The notes under the pieces are model-generated. The model was not told the origin of the DNA. It searched no databases and saw only the letters and a list, made by a program, of their open reading frames with translations. Position numbers and translations under genes: made by a program. DNA of 64,000 bases from assembly GCF_029892095.1 (NCBI RefSeq), contig NZ_JARZAE010000004.1, positions 3,348,001 to 3,412,000 of the forward strand, in the 5' to 3' direction. This DNA is from Kitasatospora sp. MAP12-44 (GTDB lineage Bacteria; Actinomycetota; Actinomycetes; Streptomycetales; Streptomycetaceae). Numbering within the stretch: position 1 is the stretch's first letter; the number at the start of each line of letters is the position of its first letter. Positions 31,028 through 39,833 of this stretch are shown here, in pieces.

Positions 31028-31921
31028 TCAGAGACCGAGCGAGTCCGCCAGCTCACGGGCCAGGCGAGCGGTCTCGGACGGCGTCTTGCCGACCTTGACG
31101 CCCGCGGCCTCCAGGGCCTCCTTCTTGGCGGCCGCGGTGCCCGAGGAGCCCGAGACGATGGCGCCGGCGTGGCCCATGGTCTTGCCCTCGGGGGCGGTGA
31201 AGCCCGCGACGTAGCCGACGACCGGCTTGGTGACGTGCTTGGCGATGTAGGCCGCCGCACGCTCCTCGGCGTCGCCGCCGATCTCGCCGATCATCACGAT
31301 GACCTTGGTCTCCGGGTCCGCCTCGAACGCCGCGAGGGCGTCGATGTGCGTGGTGCCGATGACCGGGTCGCCGCCGATGCCCACGGCCGAGGAGAAGCCG
31401 AGGTCACGCAGCTCGTACATGAGCTGGTAGGTCAGGGTGCCGGACTTCGACACCAGACCGATCGGGCCCGCGGTGGTGATGTCCGCCGGGATGATGCCCG
31501 CGTTGGACTGTCCGGGGGAGATCAGGCCGGGGCAGTTCGGGCCGATGATCTGGGTCTTGCTGCCCTTGGCACCGGCGTACGCCCAGAAGGCGGCCGAGTC
31601 GTGGACCGGGACACCCTCGGTGATGACGACCGCGAGGCCGATCTCGGCGTCGATCGCCTCGACGACGGCGTCCTTGGTGAACTTCGGCGGAACGAAGATC
31701 ACCGTGACGTCGGCGCCGGTCTTCTCGATGGCCTCGGCGACGGAGCCGAAGACCGGGACCTCGGTGCCGTCGACGTCGACCGTGGTGCCGGCCTTGCGCG
31801 GGTTCACGCCGCCGACGATCTGGGTGCCGGAGGCGAGCATGCGGCGGGTGTGCTTCATGCCCTCGGAGCCGGTCATGCCCTGGACGATGACCTTGCTGTC
31901 CTTGGTAAGGAAGATAGCCAT
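31028..31921 (-). CDS. sucD: succinyl-CoA synthetase alpha subunit
   Basis: 297 residues; with SucC converts succinyl-CoA to succinate with ATP or GTP formation. The CoA-binding Rossmann part has [11 protein letters not shown] and [14 protein letters not shown], followed by [10 protein letters not shown]. The phosphorylated active-site His lies in [10 protein letters not shown] near the C-terminus. ATG 31921 is 18 bases after the sucC stop with AGGGA upstream, so sucC-sucD is one operon. Confidence 0.97.
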   Translation of the reverse strand: MAIFLTKDSKVIVQGMTGSEGMKHTRRMLASGTQIVGGVNPRKAGTTVDVDGTEVPVFGSVAEAIEKTGADVTVIFVPPKFTKDAVVEAIDAEIGLAVVITEGVPVHDSAAFWAYAGAKGSKTQIIGPNCPGLISPGQSNAGIIPADITTAGPIGLVSKSGTLTYQLMYELRDLGFSSAVGIGGDPVIGTTHIDALAAFEADPETKVIVMIGEIGGDAEERAAAYIAKHVTKPVVGYVAGFTAPEGKTMGHAGAIVSGSSGTAAAKKEALEAAGVKVGKTPSETARLARELADSLGL

Positions 31922-31939
31922 GCTAGTAGTCCCTCTTCC

Positions 31940-33115
31940 TTACTTGGCGTTCGCCAGCTCGGCGGCGCGCTCAGCGGCACCGTCCATGGTGTCCACCTGC
32001 TCAACGAGCGGGTGCTTGGCGTCGGTCAGGATCTTGCGACCCAGCTCGGCGTTGTTGCCGTCCAGGCGGACGACGAGCGGCTTGGTGACGGCCTCGCCCT
32101 TGCTCTCCAGCAGCGCGAGCGCCTGGACGATGCCGTTGGCGACCGCGTCACAGGCGGTGATGCCACCGAAGACGTTGACGAAGACCGACTTGACGTCGGG
32201 GTCGCCCAGGATGATCTCCAGGCCGTTCGCCATCACCTCGGCGGACGCGCCGCCGCCGATGTCGAGGAAGTTGGCGGGCTTCACGTTGCCGTGCGCCTCA
32301 CCGGCGTACGCGACCACGTCGAGGGTGCTCATCACGAGACCCGCGCCGTTGCCGATGATGCCGACCTCGCCGTCGAGCTTGACGTAGTTCAGGCCCTTGG
32401 CCTTGGCGGCCGCCTCGAGGGGGTTGGCCGCGGCCTTGTCCTCGAGCGCCTCGTGGCCCGGCTGACGGAACTCGGCGTTCTCGTCCAGCGAGACCTTGCC
32501 GTCGAGCGCGATGATCTTGCCGTCGCCGGACTTGATCAGCGGGTTGACCTCGACGAGGAGCGCGTCCTCGGCGATGAAGACCTTCCACAGGCTGACCAGC
32601 ACGTCGGCGACCTGGTCGGCGACCTCGGCCGGGAACTTGGCCGCGGCGACGATCTCGCGGGCCTTCTCGGGGGTGCAGCCCTCGTTGGCGTCGACCGGGA
32701 TCTTGGCGAGCGCGTCGGGGTTCTCCTCGGCGACGACCTCGATCTCCACGCCGCCCTCGACGCTGGCCATCGCCAGGAAGGTGCGGTTGGTGCGGTCCAG
32801 CAGGAACGAGACGTAGTACTCGTCCTTGATGTCCGCGGTGGCGGCCAGCATCACCTTGTGAACGGTGTGGCCCTTGATGTCCATGCCGAGGATGGCGGCG
32901 GACTTGGCGACGGCGTCCTCGGGGTCAGAGGCGAGCTTCACGCCACCGGCCTTGCCTCGCCCACCGACCTTCACCTGGGCCTTGACGACAGCACGCCCAC
33001 CGAAGCGGGTCGCGATCTCGCGGGCGGCCTCGGGGGTCTCGATGACCTCGCCGGCGAGCACGGGTACGCCGTGCTTTTCGAAGAGGTCCCTCGCCTGGTA
33101 CTCGAACAGGTCCAC
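31940..33115 (-). CDS. sucC: succinyl-CoA synthetase beta subunit
   Basis: 391 residues. N-terminal ATP-grasp domain ([20 protein letters not shown], then [20 protein letters not shown]) and C-terminal ligase CoA domain ([26 protein letters not shown]). GTG 33115 is chosen because AAGGA lies nine bases upstream and the N-terminus then matches the family; the upstream open frame is not coding. The 282-bp gap to the VWA gene contains the sucCD promoter; I could not fix its -35/-10. Confidence 0.97.
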   Translation of the reverse strand: MDLFEYQARDLFEKHGVPVLAGEVIETPEAAREIATRFGGRAVVKAQVKVGGRGKAGGVKLASDPEDAVAKSAAILGMDIKGHTVHKVMLAATADIKDEYYVSFLLDRTNRTFLAMASVEGGVEIEVVAEENPDALAKIPVDANEGCTPEKAREIVAAAKFPAEVADQVADVLVSLWKVFIAEDALLVEVNPLIKSGDGKIIALDGKVSLDENAEFRQPGHEALEDKAAANPLEAAAKAKGLNYVKLDGEVGIIGNGAGLVMSTLDVVAYAGEAHGNVKPANFLDIGGGASAEVMANGLEIILGDPDVKSVFVNVFGGITACDAVANGIVQALALLESKGEAVTKPLVVRLDGNNAELGRKILTDAKHPLVEQVDTMDGAAERAAELANAK

Positions 33116-33397
33116 GTGTGTTCGTCCTTGTTCGTGGTCGCGGATTGTGTCTCTACGAGCGTGCCACGGCAGGATCTTCGCTGCGGGTCGTCGGGGCGGT
33201 GCGGGTACGCAGAGTTTGTGGCCTTGCGGCCCACACAGCCACGGGCGCACACGTCAATCAACACGCGCGTCACGTCCGTCTGGCAGGTTATCCCCGTCGG
33301 CGGGGGGTGTTTCGCCGAGGACCGGCTCCGCTTTGGTGAGAACCGTCACAACGGGCGTGCGGGGACGACTCGCGCGCCCTGCGCTCACCCCCTGCGT

Positions 33398-34570
33398 TCA
33401 CCTGCCGTCCGGAATCGGCAGCGGACGCTTCTCGATGGCGGCGGCCATGATGTCGGGGAAGGCGTCCGGCGTGCAGGCGAAGGCCGGGGCGCCGAGCGCG
33501 GCCAGCGCGGCGGCGTGCTCGTGGTCGTAGGCCGGGGCGCCCTCGTCGGAGAGCGCGAGCAGGGCGATGAACTGGACGCCGGCCGCCTTCATCGCGGCCA
33601 CCCGGCGCAGCATCTCGTGCCGGATCCCGCCCTCGTAGAGATCACTGATCAGGACGACGACGGTTTCCGCCGGACGGGTGATCTTCGACTGGCAGTAGGC
33701 GAGCGCGCGGTTGATGTCGGTGCCGCCGCCGAGCTGGGTGGCGAAGAGGACGTCGACCGGATCGGCCAGCTGCTCCGTCAGATCGACCACGGAGGTGTCG
33801 AACACCACCAACCGGGTGTCCAGGCTGCGCATCGAGGCGAGCACCGCGCCGAACACCGCTGAGTGGACGACGGAGGGCGCCATCGAGCCGGACTGGTCGA
33901 TGCAGAGGATGACGTCCTTCTTCACCGCGCGCTGGGCGCGCGCGTAGCCGACCAGGCGCTCGGGGACGATCGTGCGCTCCTCGGGCAGGTAGTTCTTGAG
34001 GTTGGCCCGGATCGTGCGGTCCCAGTCGATGTCGCGGTGGCGCGGGCGGTTCACCCGGGCGCTGCGGTCCAACGCGCCGCCGAGCGTGGCCCTGGTCCGG
34101 TCGGCGAGCCGGCGCTCCAGCTCGGCCACCACCTTGCCCACCACCAGCCGGGCCGACTCGCGGGTGGTCTCGGGCAGCGCGTGCTTGAGCGAGAGCAGGG
34201 TGCCGACCAGGTGGACGTCCGGCTCGACCGCCGCCAGCATCTCGGGCTCCAGCAGCAGCCGGTCCAGGCCGAGCCGGGAGATCGCGTCCTGCTGCATCAA
34301 CTGGACCACCGAGGTGGGGAAGTACTCGCGGATGTCGCCCAGCCAGCGGGCCACCTGCGGGGCCGAGCCGCCGAGTCCCGCGCTGCGGGAGGCGGCGCGG
34401 CCGGTCTGCGGCGCGGGTTCGGGGGTGCCGCGGTAGAGCGCGGTCAGTGCGCGGTCCATGCCCGCGTCCCGGCCGGTCAGCCGGCAGCCGGTGCCGTCGG
34501 CCTCGCCGCCCAGGACCAGCCGCCAGCGGCGCAGCCGCTCGTCGGCCTCAGGGGTGGTCGCCGTGCTCAT
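33398..34570 (-). CDS. VWA-domain protein (CoxE/MoxR-associated type)
   Basis: 390 residues. The C-terminal half is a von Willebrand A domain with a complete metal site: DQSGS (225-229), Thr284 in GGGTDI, and Asp310 in ISDLYEGG. The N-terminal half is helical and follows the pattern of CoxE-like VWA proteins. Such proteins work with MoxR AAA+ ATPases as chaperone-like machines that load metals or remodel complexes. Coupled to the preceding DUF5682 gene by ATGA, GGAG seven bases upstream. Last gene of the leftward MoxR-DUF5682-VWA operon. Confidence 0.9.
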   Translation of the reverse strand: MSTATTPEADERLRRWRLVLGGEADGTGCRLTGRDAGMDRALTALYRGTPEPAPQTGRAASRSAGLGGSAPQVARWLGDIREYFPTSVVQLMQQDAISRLGLDRLLLEPEMLAAVEPDVHLVGTLLSLKHALPETTRESARLVVGKVVAELERRLADRTRATLGGALDRSARVNRPRHRDIDWDRTIRANLKNYLPEERTIVPERLVGYARAQRAVKKDVILCIDQSGSMAPSVVHSAVFGAVLASMRSLDTRLVVFDTSVVDLTEQLADPVDVLFATQLGGGTDINRALAYCQSKITRPAETVVVLISDLYEGGIRHEMLRRVAAMKAAGVQFIALLALSDEGAPAYDHEHAAALAALGAPAFACTPDAFPDIMAAAIEKRPLPIPDGR

Positions 34571-37020
34571 CGGTTGCTCCTTCGGTCGGACTGGTGCGGG
34601 ATCCGAGGGGCTGCGGCATCGGGGGCAAGGGTGCGCAGGCCGAGCAGCAGGGCCACCGTCGGCAGCGCCGCGTCGGCGCGGACGGCGTCCAGCGTCTCCT
34701 CCCGGACCGGGTCTGCGGCGGCGGACCGGGCGGACCCGGCGGCACCGAGCGGCCCGGCGGCCACCCGGGAGCCGACGGTCCGGCGCACCCCCGGCTCCAG
34801 CGCCGAGAACGTCCGGCGCAGCAGCGGCAGGACATTGGTGAAGGTGTCGCCCGGCACGCCGGTCAGCCAGTCGTCCAGCAGTTCGAGCAGCTGCGGGTCG
34901 TGCAGCAGCAGGGCGCCACCGCCGGAGAGGAAGCCCTCGATCCAGCCGGCCGCGTCCGCCGGGGCGCTGGCGGTGGAGAGCACCAGGCGCATCCGGCGGC
35001 CGGCCTCGGCCGAGTCGAGCCGGGCGTCGTCCAGCAGCAGCCGGACGGCGCGGCCGCGCAGCAGGCCGGGGACGCCGGTGGCCGGCCCGGCCGAGGGCTC
35101 GCGGCGGGCCAGCGAGCGCAGCGCGGCGGCCCAGCGGTCGGCGAGCGTGTCGGCCGGTGTGTCGGACAGCATGTCGGCCGGTGTGTCGGCCGGTGTGTCG
35201 GCCGGTGTGTCGGCCACCGGCTCCCCCGGTGGGCCGCCCTGCTCCAGCAGGCCGACGGCGGCGTGCACGGCGTCCAGCCTGGTGCGCATGTCGGCCGCGC
35301 CCGCCGCGTCGAGCCCGGTGCAGGCGGGCGGCAGGCCGACGCAGATCCGCTCCGCGAGCCCGCGCGCCACGCCGTCCAGCGCGCTGCTGTCGGTGCCCCG
35401 GACATCGCCGTAGCGCAGCGCCCGGACCAGGGCGGGCAGCGCCTCGGCGAGCTGCCCGGCGTCGGTGTCGAGCGCCGCGCGGTCGGCGAGCGCCTGCATC
35501 ACGGCGGGCAGCGCGGCCGGCAGCCGGGCCACCAGGCACTGTTCCGCCAAGCGGGTGAGGTCGGCGAGCTCGGCGGCCTTCGCCGCGAGCTCGGCCACCT
35601 TGCCGGTGGCGGCCTGCTCCACCGTCGTCCCCCACTGCGCGGCCACCACCACCCGAACGGCGTACTCCGGGTCCCAGCTCAGCTGCCAGCTCTCCCGGAA
35701 CGTCCCCGTGGAGTTGACGGCGGACCGGGTCTCGGTGCCCCACGCGATGCCGAGCAGCCGCAGCCGGTGCAGCAGCACCGAGCGCGCGGCGTCCAGCTCC
35801 TTGCGCAGGTCGAGCACCAGCTCGCGCGGCTCGGTGTCCGGCTTGAGCCGCAGGCTGCGCTGCAGCCGGGTCAGGTCGCGCTGCAGCGGGACGGTCGGGG
35901 TGGCCGGCGGCACCTCGCCGAGTGCCTCGCCGACCACCAGCTGCTCGCGGACCAGCGCGAGCGCGACGTCGGAGCCGTCGCACATGACGGACCGGACGGC
36001 GTCCAGCGTCTCGGTCAGCCCGGCGATGGGCCGCCCGCGCATCGCGGCCAGCGTCTCGGCGAGCCGGACCGCCTCGATCACATGTGCGGAGGAGACCGGG
36101 TGGTCCTCGGCGCGCAGCAGCTCGGCGGCCCGGGTCAGCCAGCGGGCCAGCGTGTCGCCTCGGGTGGAGAACAGGTGGTGGTACCAGCCGGGCGACTCGA
36201 TGCCGGCGCCGTAACCCGTGTGCTGGGCGAGCCTGCGGTGCGTCCAGGGCACCCAGGTGATCTCGGTCTTCGGCTTCTTCGGCAGGGTGGCGAGCAGCGC
36301 GCGGTCGGCGGCGACGGTGGGCATCGCGCTCAGCGCCGGGACGTGCCAGGCGCCGCAGACCACGGCGATCCGGCGGTGGCCGGCGCGGCGGGCGGCGCGG
36401 ATCTGCTGGCGCATGTACGCCTCGCGCAGGTCGTCGCGGCGGGAGGTGAGCGGCGAGGCGGTGAGCGACGGTGCTCCGGGCGGCGGGGTGTCGGGCGGCG
36501 GCTCGCGCAGCGCCGTCATGGCCTCGGCCAGCGCCTCGAACGGCGCCAGCGCGTCGGCGCCGGGCGTGCGGTGCTCGACGACGTCCTCCCACCAGCGCTC
36601 GGCGTCGTCCTGGCCGGCGGCTTCGGCGAGGACCGCGATCGGGTCCAGGCGCAGGGTGTCGGGTTCTCCCTCGTGCTCGGCCGCCCCTTCGGCCGCCAGG
36701 GCGAAGCCGTACGCCGCCGGCAGGTCGATGAACCGGACGGGCAGCTCGTGCGCCAGCCCGTACCGGATCGCCACCCACTCCGGGGAGAAGGAGGCGAACG
36801 GCCAGAACCCGGACCGGGCCGGATCGTCCACCGCGTGGGCGAGCAGCGCGACGGGCGGCACCATCTCCGGGTCCGCCGCCAGGGCGATGATCGGATCGGC
36901 CTCGGCCGGCCCCTCGATCAGCACCGCGTCCGGCCGCAGCTGCTCCAACGCGGCGGCCACCGCGCGGGCCGAGCCCGGTCCGTGGTGGCGGATGCCGAGC
37001 AGTGTCACATCGTCAGTCAT
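34567..37020 (-). CDS. DUF5682 family protein
   Basis: 817 residues. The N-terminus LLGIRHHGPGSARAV with VLIEGPAEAD resembles the ChaN/TraB-like fold of DUF5682, a family that co-occurs with MoxR ATPases and VWA proteins in actinobacteria. The rest is Ala/Leu-rich and helical without recognised catalytic motifs. An internal low-complexity run (about residues 601-625) is encoded by 12-bp repeats. Follows the MoxR gene by 52 bp and overlaps the VWA start. It probably acts as the client-specific or regulatory part of the ATPase complex (inference). Confidence 0.87.
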   Translation of the reverse strand: MTDDVTLLGIRHHGPGSARAVAAALEQLRPDAVLIEGPAEADPIIALAADPEMVPPVALLAHAVDDPARSGFWPFASFSPEWVAIRYGLAHELPVRFIDLPAAYGFALAAEGAAEHEGEPDTLRLDPIAVLAEAAGQDDAERWWEDVVEHRTPGADALAPFEALAEAMTALREPPPDTPPPGAPSLTASPLTSRRDDLREAYMRQQIRAARRAGHRRIAVVCGAWHVPALSAMPTVAADRALLATLPKKPKTEITWVPWTHRRLAQHTGYGAGIESPGWYHHLFSTRGDTLARWLTRAAELLRAEDHPVSSAHVIEAVRLAETLAAMRGRPIAGLTETLDAVRSVMCDGSDVALALVREQLVVGEALGEVPPATPTVPLQRDLTRLQRSLRLKPDTEPRELVLDLRKELDAARSVLLHRLRLLGIAWGTETRSAVNSTGTFRESWQLSWDPEYAVRVVVAAQWGTTVEQAATGKVAELAAKAAELADLTRLAEQCLVARLPAALPAVMQALADRAALDTDAGQLAEALPALVRALRYGDVRGTDSSALDGVARGLAERICVGLPPACTGLDAAGAADMRTRLDAVHAAVGLLEQGGPPGEPVADTPADTPADTPADMLSDTPADTLADRWAAALRSLARREPSAGPATGVPGLLRGRAVRLLLDDARLDSAEAGRRMRLVLSTASAPADAAGWIEGFLSGGGALLLHDPQLLELLDDWLTGVPGDTFTNVLPLLRRTFSALEPGVRRTVGSRVAAGPLGAAGSARSAAADPVREETLDAVRADAALPTVALLLGLRTLAPDAAAPRIPHQSDRRSNR
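35147..35216. repeat. 12-bp tandem repeats inside the DUF5682 gene
   Basis: Unit GTGTGTCGGCCG repeated about five times with two degenerate units, encoding an Ala-Asp-Thr-Pro repeat on the minus strand. Multiples of three keep the frame, so copy number can vary without loss of function. Confidence 0.8.
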
Positions 37021-37072
37021 GGGTCCCCTCCCCTGCTAGGGCCTGTCCGGTGCCGCTGTCAGCCGTCCGCTG

Positions 37073-38167
37073 TCAGCGGGAGAGTTCACGCGCGGCCCGG
37101 TAGAAGTCCTTCCAGCCGTCCCGCTCGCGGACCACGCCCTCGACGTACTCGCGCCAGATCACCTGGTCGGCCACCGGGTCGCGGACGACGGCGCCGAGGA
37201 TGCCGGTCGCCACGTCGCCGGCCCGCAGCACGCCGTCGCCGAAGTGCGCGGCGAGCGCCAGGCCGTTGGTGACCACCGAGATCGCCTCGGCGGTGGAGAG
37301 CGTGCCGGTCGGCGACTTGACCTTGGTCCGGCCGTCCGCCGTGATGCCGTCGCGCAGCTCGCGGAAGACGGTCACCACTCGGCGGATCTCCGCCGCGCCG
37401 CCGGGCAGCTCGGGCAGCTCGAGCGAGCGGCCGAGCTGCTCCACCCTGCGGGTGACGATGTCGACCTCCTCGTCCAGGCTGGCCGGCAGCGGCAGCACCA
37501 CCGTGTTGAACCGGCGGCGCAGCGCGCTGGAGAGCTCGTTGACGCCGCGGTCGCGGTCGTTGGCGGTGGCGATCAGGTTGAAACCCCGGACGGCCTGCGT
37601 CTCGCCGCCCAACTCCGGTATGGGGAGCGTCTTCTCGGACAGGATGGTGATCAGACTGTCCTGGACGTCGGCGGGGATCCGGGTCAACTCCTCGACCCGG
37701 GCGATCTTCCCGTCCGCCATCGCGCGCATCACCGGCGACGGCACCAGGGCGTCCCGGCTGGGGCCGTGGGCCAGCAGCTGGGCGTAGTTCCAGCCGTAGC
37801 GCACGGCCTCCTCCGGCGTGCCGGCCGTGCCCTGGACCAGCAGCGTCGAGTCCCCGCTGATCGCGGCGGCCAGGTGCTCGGACACCCAGGTCTTCGCCGT
37901 CCCGGGCACCCCGAGCAGCAGCAGCGCCCGGTCGGTGGCCAGCGTGGTCACCGCGACCTCGACGATCCGGCGCGGACCGACGTACTTGGGCGTGATCACG
38001 GTGCCGTCCGGCAGTTCACCCCCGAGCAGATAGGTGGCGACGGCCCACGGCGAGAGCCGCCAGCGCTCGGGCCGCGGCCGCTCGTCCTGCGCGGCCAGCG
38101 CCGCCAACTCGGCGGCGAAGGCGTCCTCGGCGTGCTGCCGCAGGACCTCGGGAGTGGTGGTGGTCAT
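37073..38167 (-). CDS. MoxR-type AAA+ ATPase
   Basis: 364 residues. AAA+ core with Walker A GVPGTAKT (86-93), a Walker-B-like region around GKIARVEELTRIP, sensor-1 ATANDRD and an arginine-finger segment SSALRRRFNTVVLPLP. First gene of the operon with DUF5682 and VWA. MoxR-VWA pairs act as ATP-driven chaperones assembling or activating enzyme complexes. The ATG at 38167 follows AGGAGC. Divergent from the glycosyltransferase gene across 379 bp. Confidence 0.92.
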   Translation of the reverse strand: MTTTTPEVLRQHAEDAFAAELAALAAQDERPRPERWRLSPWAVATYLLGGELPDGTVITPKYVGPRRIVEVAVTTLATDRALLLLGVPGTAKTWVSEHLAAAISGDSTLLVQGTAGTPEEAVRYGWNYAQLLAHGPSRDALVPSPVMRAMADGKIARVEELTRIPADVQDSLITILSEKTLPIPELGGETQAVRGFNLIATANDRDRGVNELSSALRRRFNTVVLPLPASLDEEVDIVTRRVEQLGRSLELPELPGGAAEIRRVVTVFRELRDGITADGRTKVKSPTGTLSTAEAISVVTNGLALAAHFGDGVLRAGDVATGILGAVVRDPVADQVIWREYVEGVVRERDGWKDFYRAARELSR

Positions 38168-38546
38168 AGGACGGCTCCTGGGTCGGCCACCGGGCACAGC
38201 CGTGCCGCGGGCGGGGCGGTGAAATCAAGGAGAGCAACGGCGCAGCTGACAGGCACAGGGGTCGGCTTCGGACACCCCGCCCTGCGACAACCACCCTGCC
38301 GTACGGCACTGACAACGCAGCGTGGCCCAGCACGGTCGCCCGCCGCGCGCAGCGAAGTTCACCCAGTGGCCGCTCGCTGCTCACACGGGCGAGCTCGGCG
38401 GCGCCTCAGGGGTGCCCTACGGTTCAGCCAATGCCGGAGGGAATAACGGCAGTTCACCGGGCGTGGCCCCCTCCCGCCTGCTCCCCCACCAGCTCACAGC
38501 GCCCCGCCGCACGGCGGCCGAGGCGCTCCTCGCCGAGCGGAAGAAC
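38168..38546. other. 379-bp divergent intergenic region
   Basis: Between the MoxR gene and the glycosyltransferase. The open frame of the glycosyltransferase runs back to 38322 through this stretch, with possible GTG starts near 38411 and 38463, but the encoded text is low-complexity and unlike the family, so most of it is likely promoter and leader. No convincing promoter hexamers identified. Confidence 0.45.
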
Positions 38547-39833
38547 ATGCGACTCCTCCACCGCGCATCCCTGGTCGCCGCCGAAGGCGGCTGCGCATCG
38601 CCCTCGCACGTCGACCGACCGACCCGGCCGCTGCGCGCGCTCGTGATCACCGGAAGCGTCGGAGCGGGCCACAACGGCGCCGCCAGGGAACTGGTGCGGC
38701 GGCTGGAGGCGCGCGGCATCGACGCCACCTACCGCGACTACCTCGACGCGCTGCCGCGCCGCTACCAGCGCCTGCTCCAGGACGGCTACACGTTCAGCGC
38801 CGGCCGGACGCCCGAGGTGTTCGACTGGCTGTTCCGCTGCGAGGAGCGCGAGTCACTGGTGCGCAGCCTCACCCTGCGGCTCTGCCGACAGGCCGCCCGC
38901 GAGCTGGCGGGCTGGCTGGGCCCGGACGGCCAGGACTACGACGTGGTGGTGACCACCTTCCCGTTCGCGGCGCAGAGCCTGGGCATGCTGAGGGCGGACG
39001 GCACGCTCAAGGCGCCCGCCGTCTGCTACCTCACCGACCCGGCGCCGCACCGCCTCTGGGTGCACCCCGCCGTCGATGTGCACCTCACCGTCACCCCGGC
39101 CACCGCCGCCGAGGGCAGCAAGCGGTACGGCGTGCCGATGCGGCCCGCCGGTCCGCTGGCTCCCGCCGCCTTCGCCGAACCGGTCGACGCGGCCGACCGG
39201 CAGGCGGTGCGCACCGAACTCGGCGTGCCGCTCGGCCACCGGATGGTGCTGCTGACCGCGGGGTCGATGGGGCTCGGCGACGTGATGTCCGGCGTCCGCG
39301 CACTGCGTGCCGTGGACCGCACCGTCCCGGTGGTGCTCTGCGGCCGCAACGAGAGCCTGCGGCGGCGGATCGCGGCGCTGAGCGGCGTGGTGGCCCTCGG
39401 CTGGCGCAACGACGTGCCGCGCCTGATGGCCGCCGCCGACGTCCTGGTGCACAACGCCGGCGGCCTCTCGCTGACCGAGGCCCTGGTCGCCGGACTGCCG
39501 GCGGTCAGCTACGAGGTCCTGTCCGGCCACGGCCGCGCCAACGCCGGCGTCCTGGCCCGCGCCGGCCTTGCCCCCTGGCCCCGCACCCCGGACGCCCTGG
39601 CCCGGGCTCTCGAAGAGCAGGCCGCCCGCGGCCGCGTGACCCTGCCGCCCCTGCCGGCCGACCAGCAGGCAGCCGCCGTGGTGGCCGACCTGGCCAAGCA
39701 GCACCGCGACACCACGACCGCCCCCGAGCACCGACTCAGGCCGGTCCCAGCCGGGGGCCGCCCTGCCGCAGCCGGCGCAGGAACGACAGCACCCCGGCGC
39801 TTCCCCCGGCCCACTGCCCGGACGCCGCGCTGA
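38547..39833 (+). CDS. MGDG-synthase-like glycosyltransferase (GT28-type, GT-B fold)
   Basis: 428 residues from the ATG at 38547 (GGAAG three bases upstream; earlier starts possible). The N-terminal domain begins RALVITGSVGAGHNGAA, the glycine-rich loop of diacylglycerol glycosyltransferases/MurG relatives. The C-terminal domain has the nucleotide-sugar site VLVHNAGGLSLTEALVAGLP with VALGWRNDVPRLMAAADV. Predicted role: transfer of a sugar to a lipid or another small acceptor at the membrane. Its 3' end overlaps the lanthionine synthetase gene on the other strand by 98 bp. It may be a tailoring enzyme of the lanthipeptide locus or an unrelated lipid enzyme; sequence cannot decide. Confidence 0.82.
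   Translation: MRLLHRASLVAAEGGCASPSHVDRPTRPLRALVITGSVGAGHNGAARELVRRLEARGIDATYRDYLDALPRRYQRLLQDGYTFSAGRTPEVFDWLFRCEERESLVRSLTLRLCRQAARELAGWLGPDGQDYDVVVTTFPFAAQSLGMLRADGTLKAPAVCYLTDPAPHRLWVHPAVDVHLTVTPATAAEGSKRYGVPMRPAGPLAPAAFAEPVDAADRQAVRTELGVPLGHRMVLLTAGSMGLGDVMSGVRALRAVDRTVPVVLCGRNESLRRRIAALSGVVALGWRNDVPRLMAAADVLVHNAGGLSLTEALVAGLPAVSYEVLSGHGRANAGVLARAGLAPWPRTPDALARALEEQAARGRVTLPPLPADQQAAAVVADLAKQHRDTTTAPEHRLRPVPAGGRPAAAGAGTTAPRRFPRPTARTPR

Noticed and set aside
38322..38546. N-terminal extension of the glycosyltransferase
   Set aside because: The extra 75 codons are low-complexity, unlike the family, and overlap the expected divergent promoter region; a shorter start is preferred though not proven.
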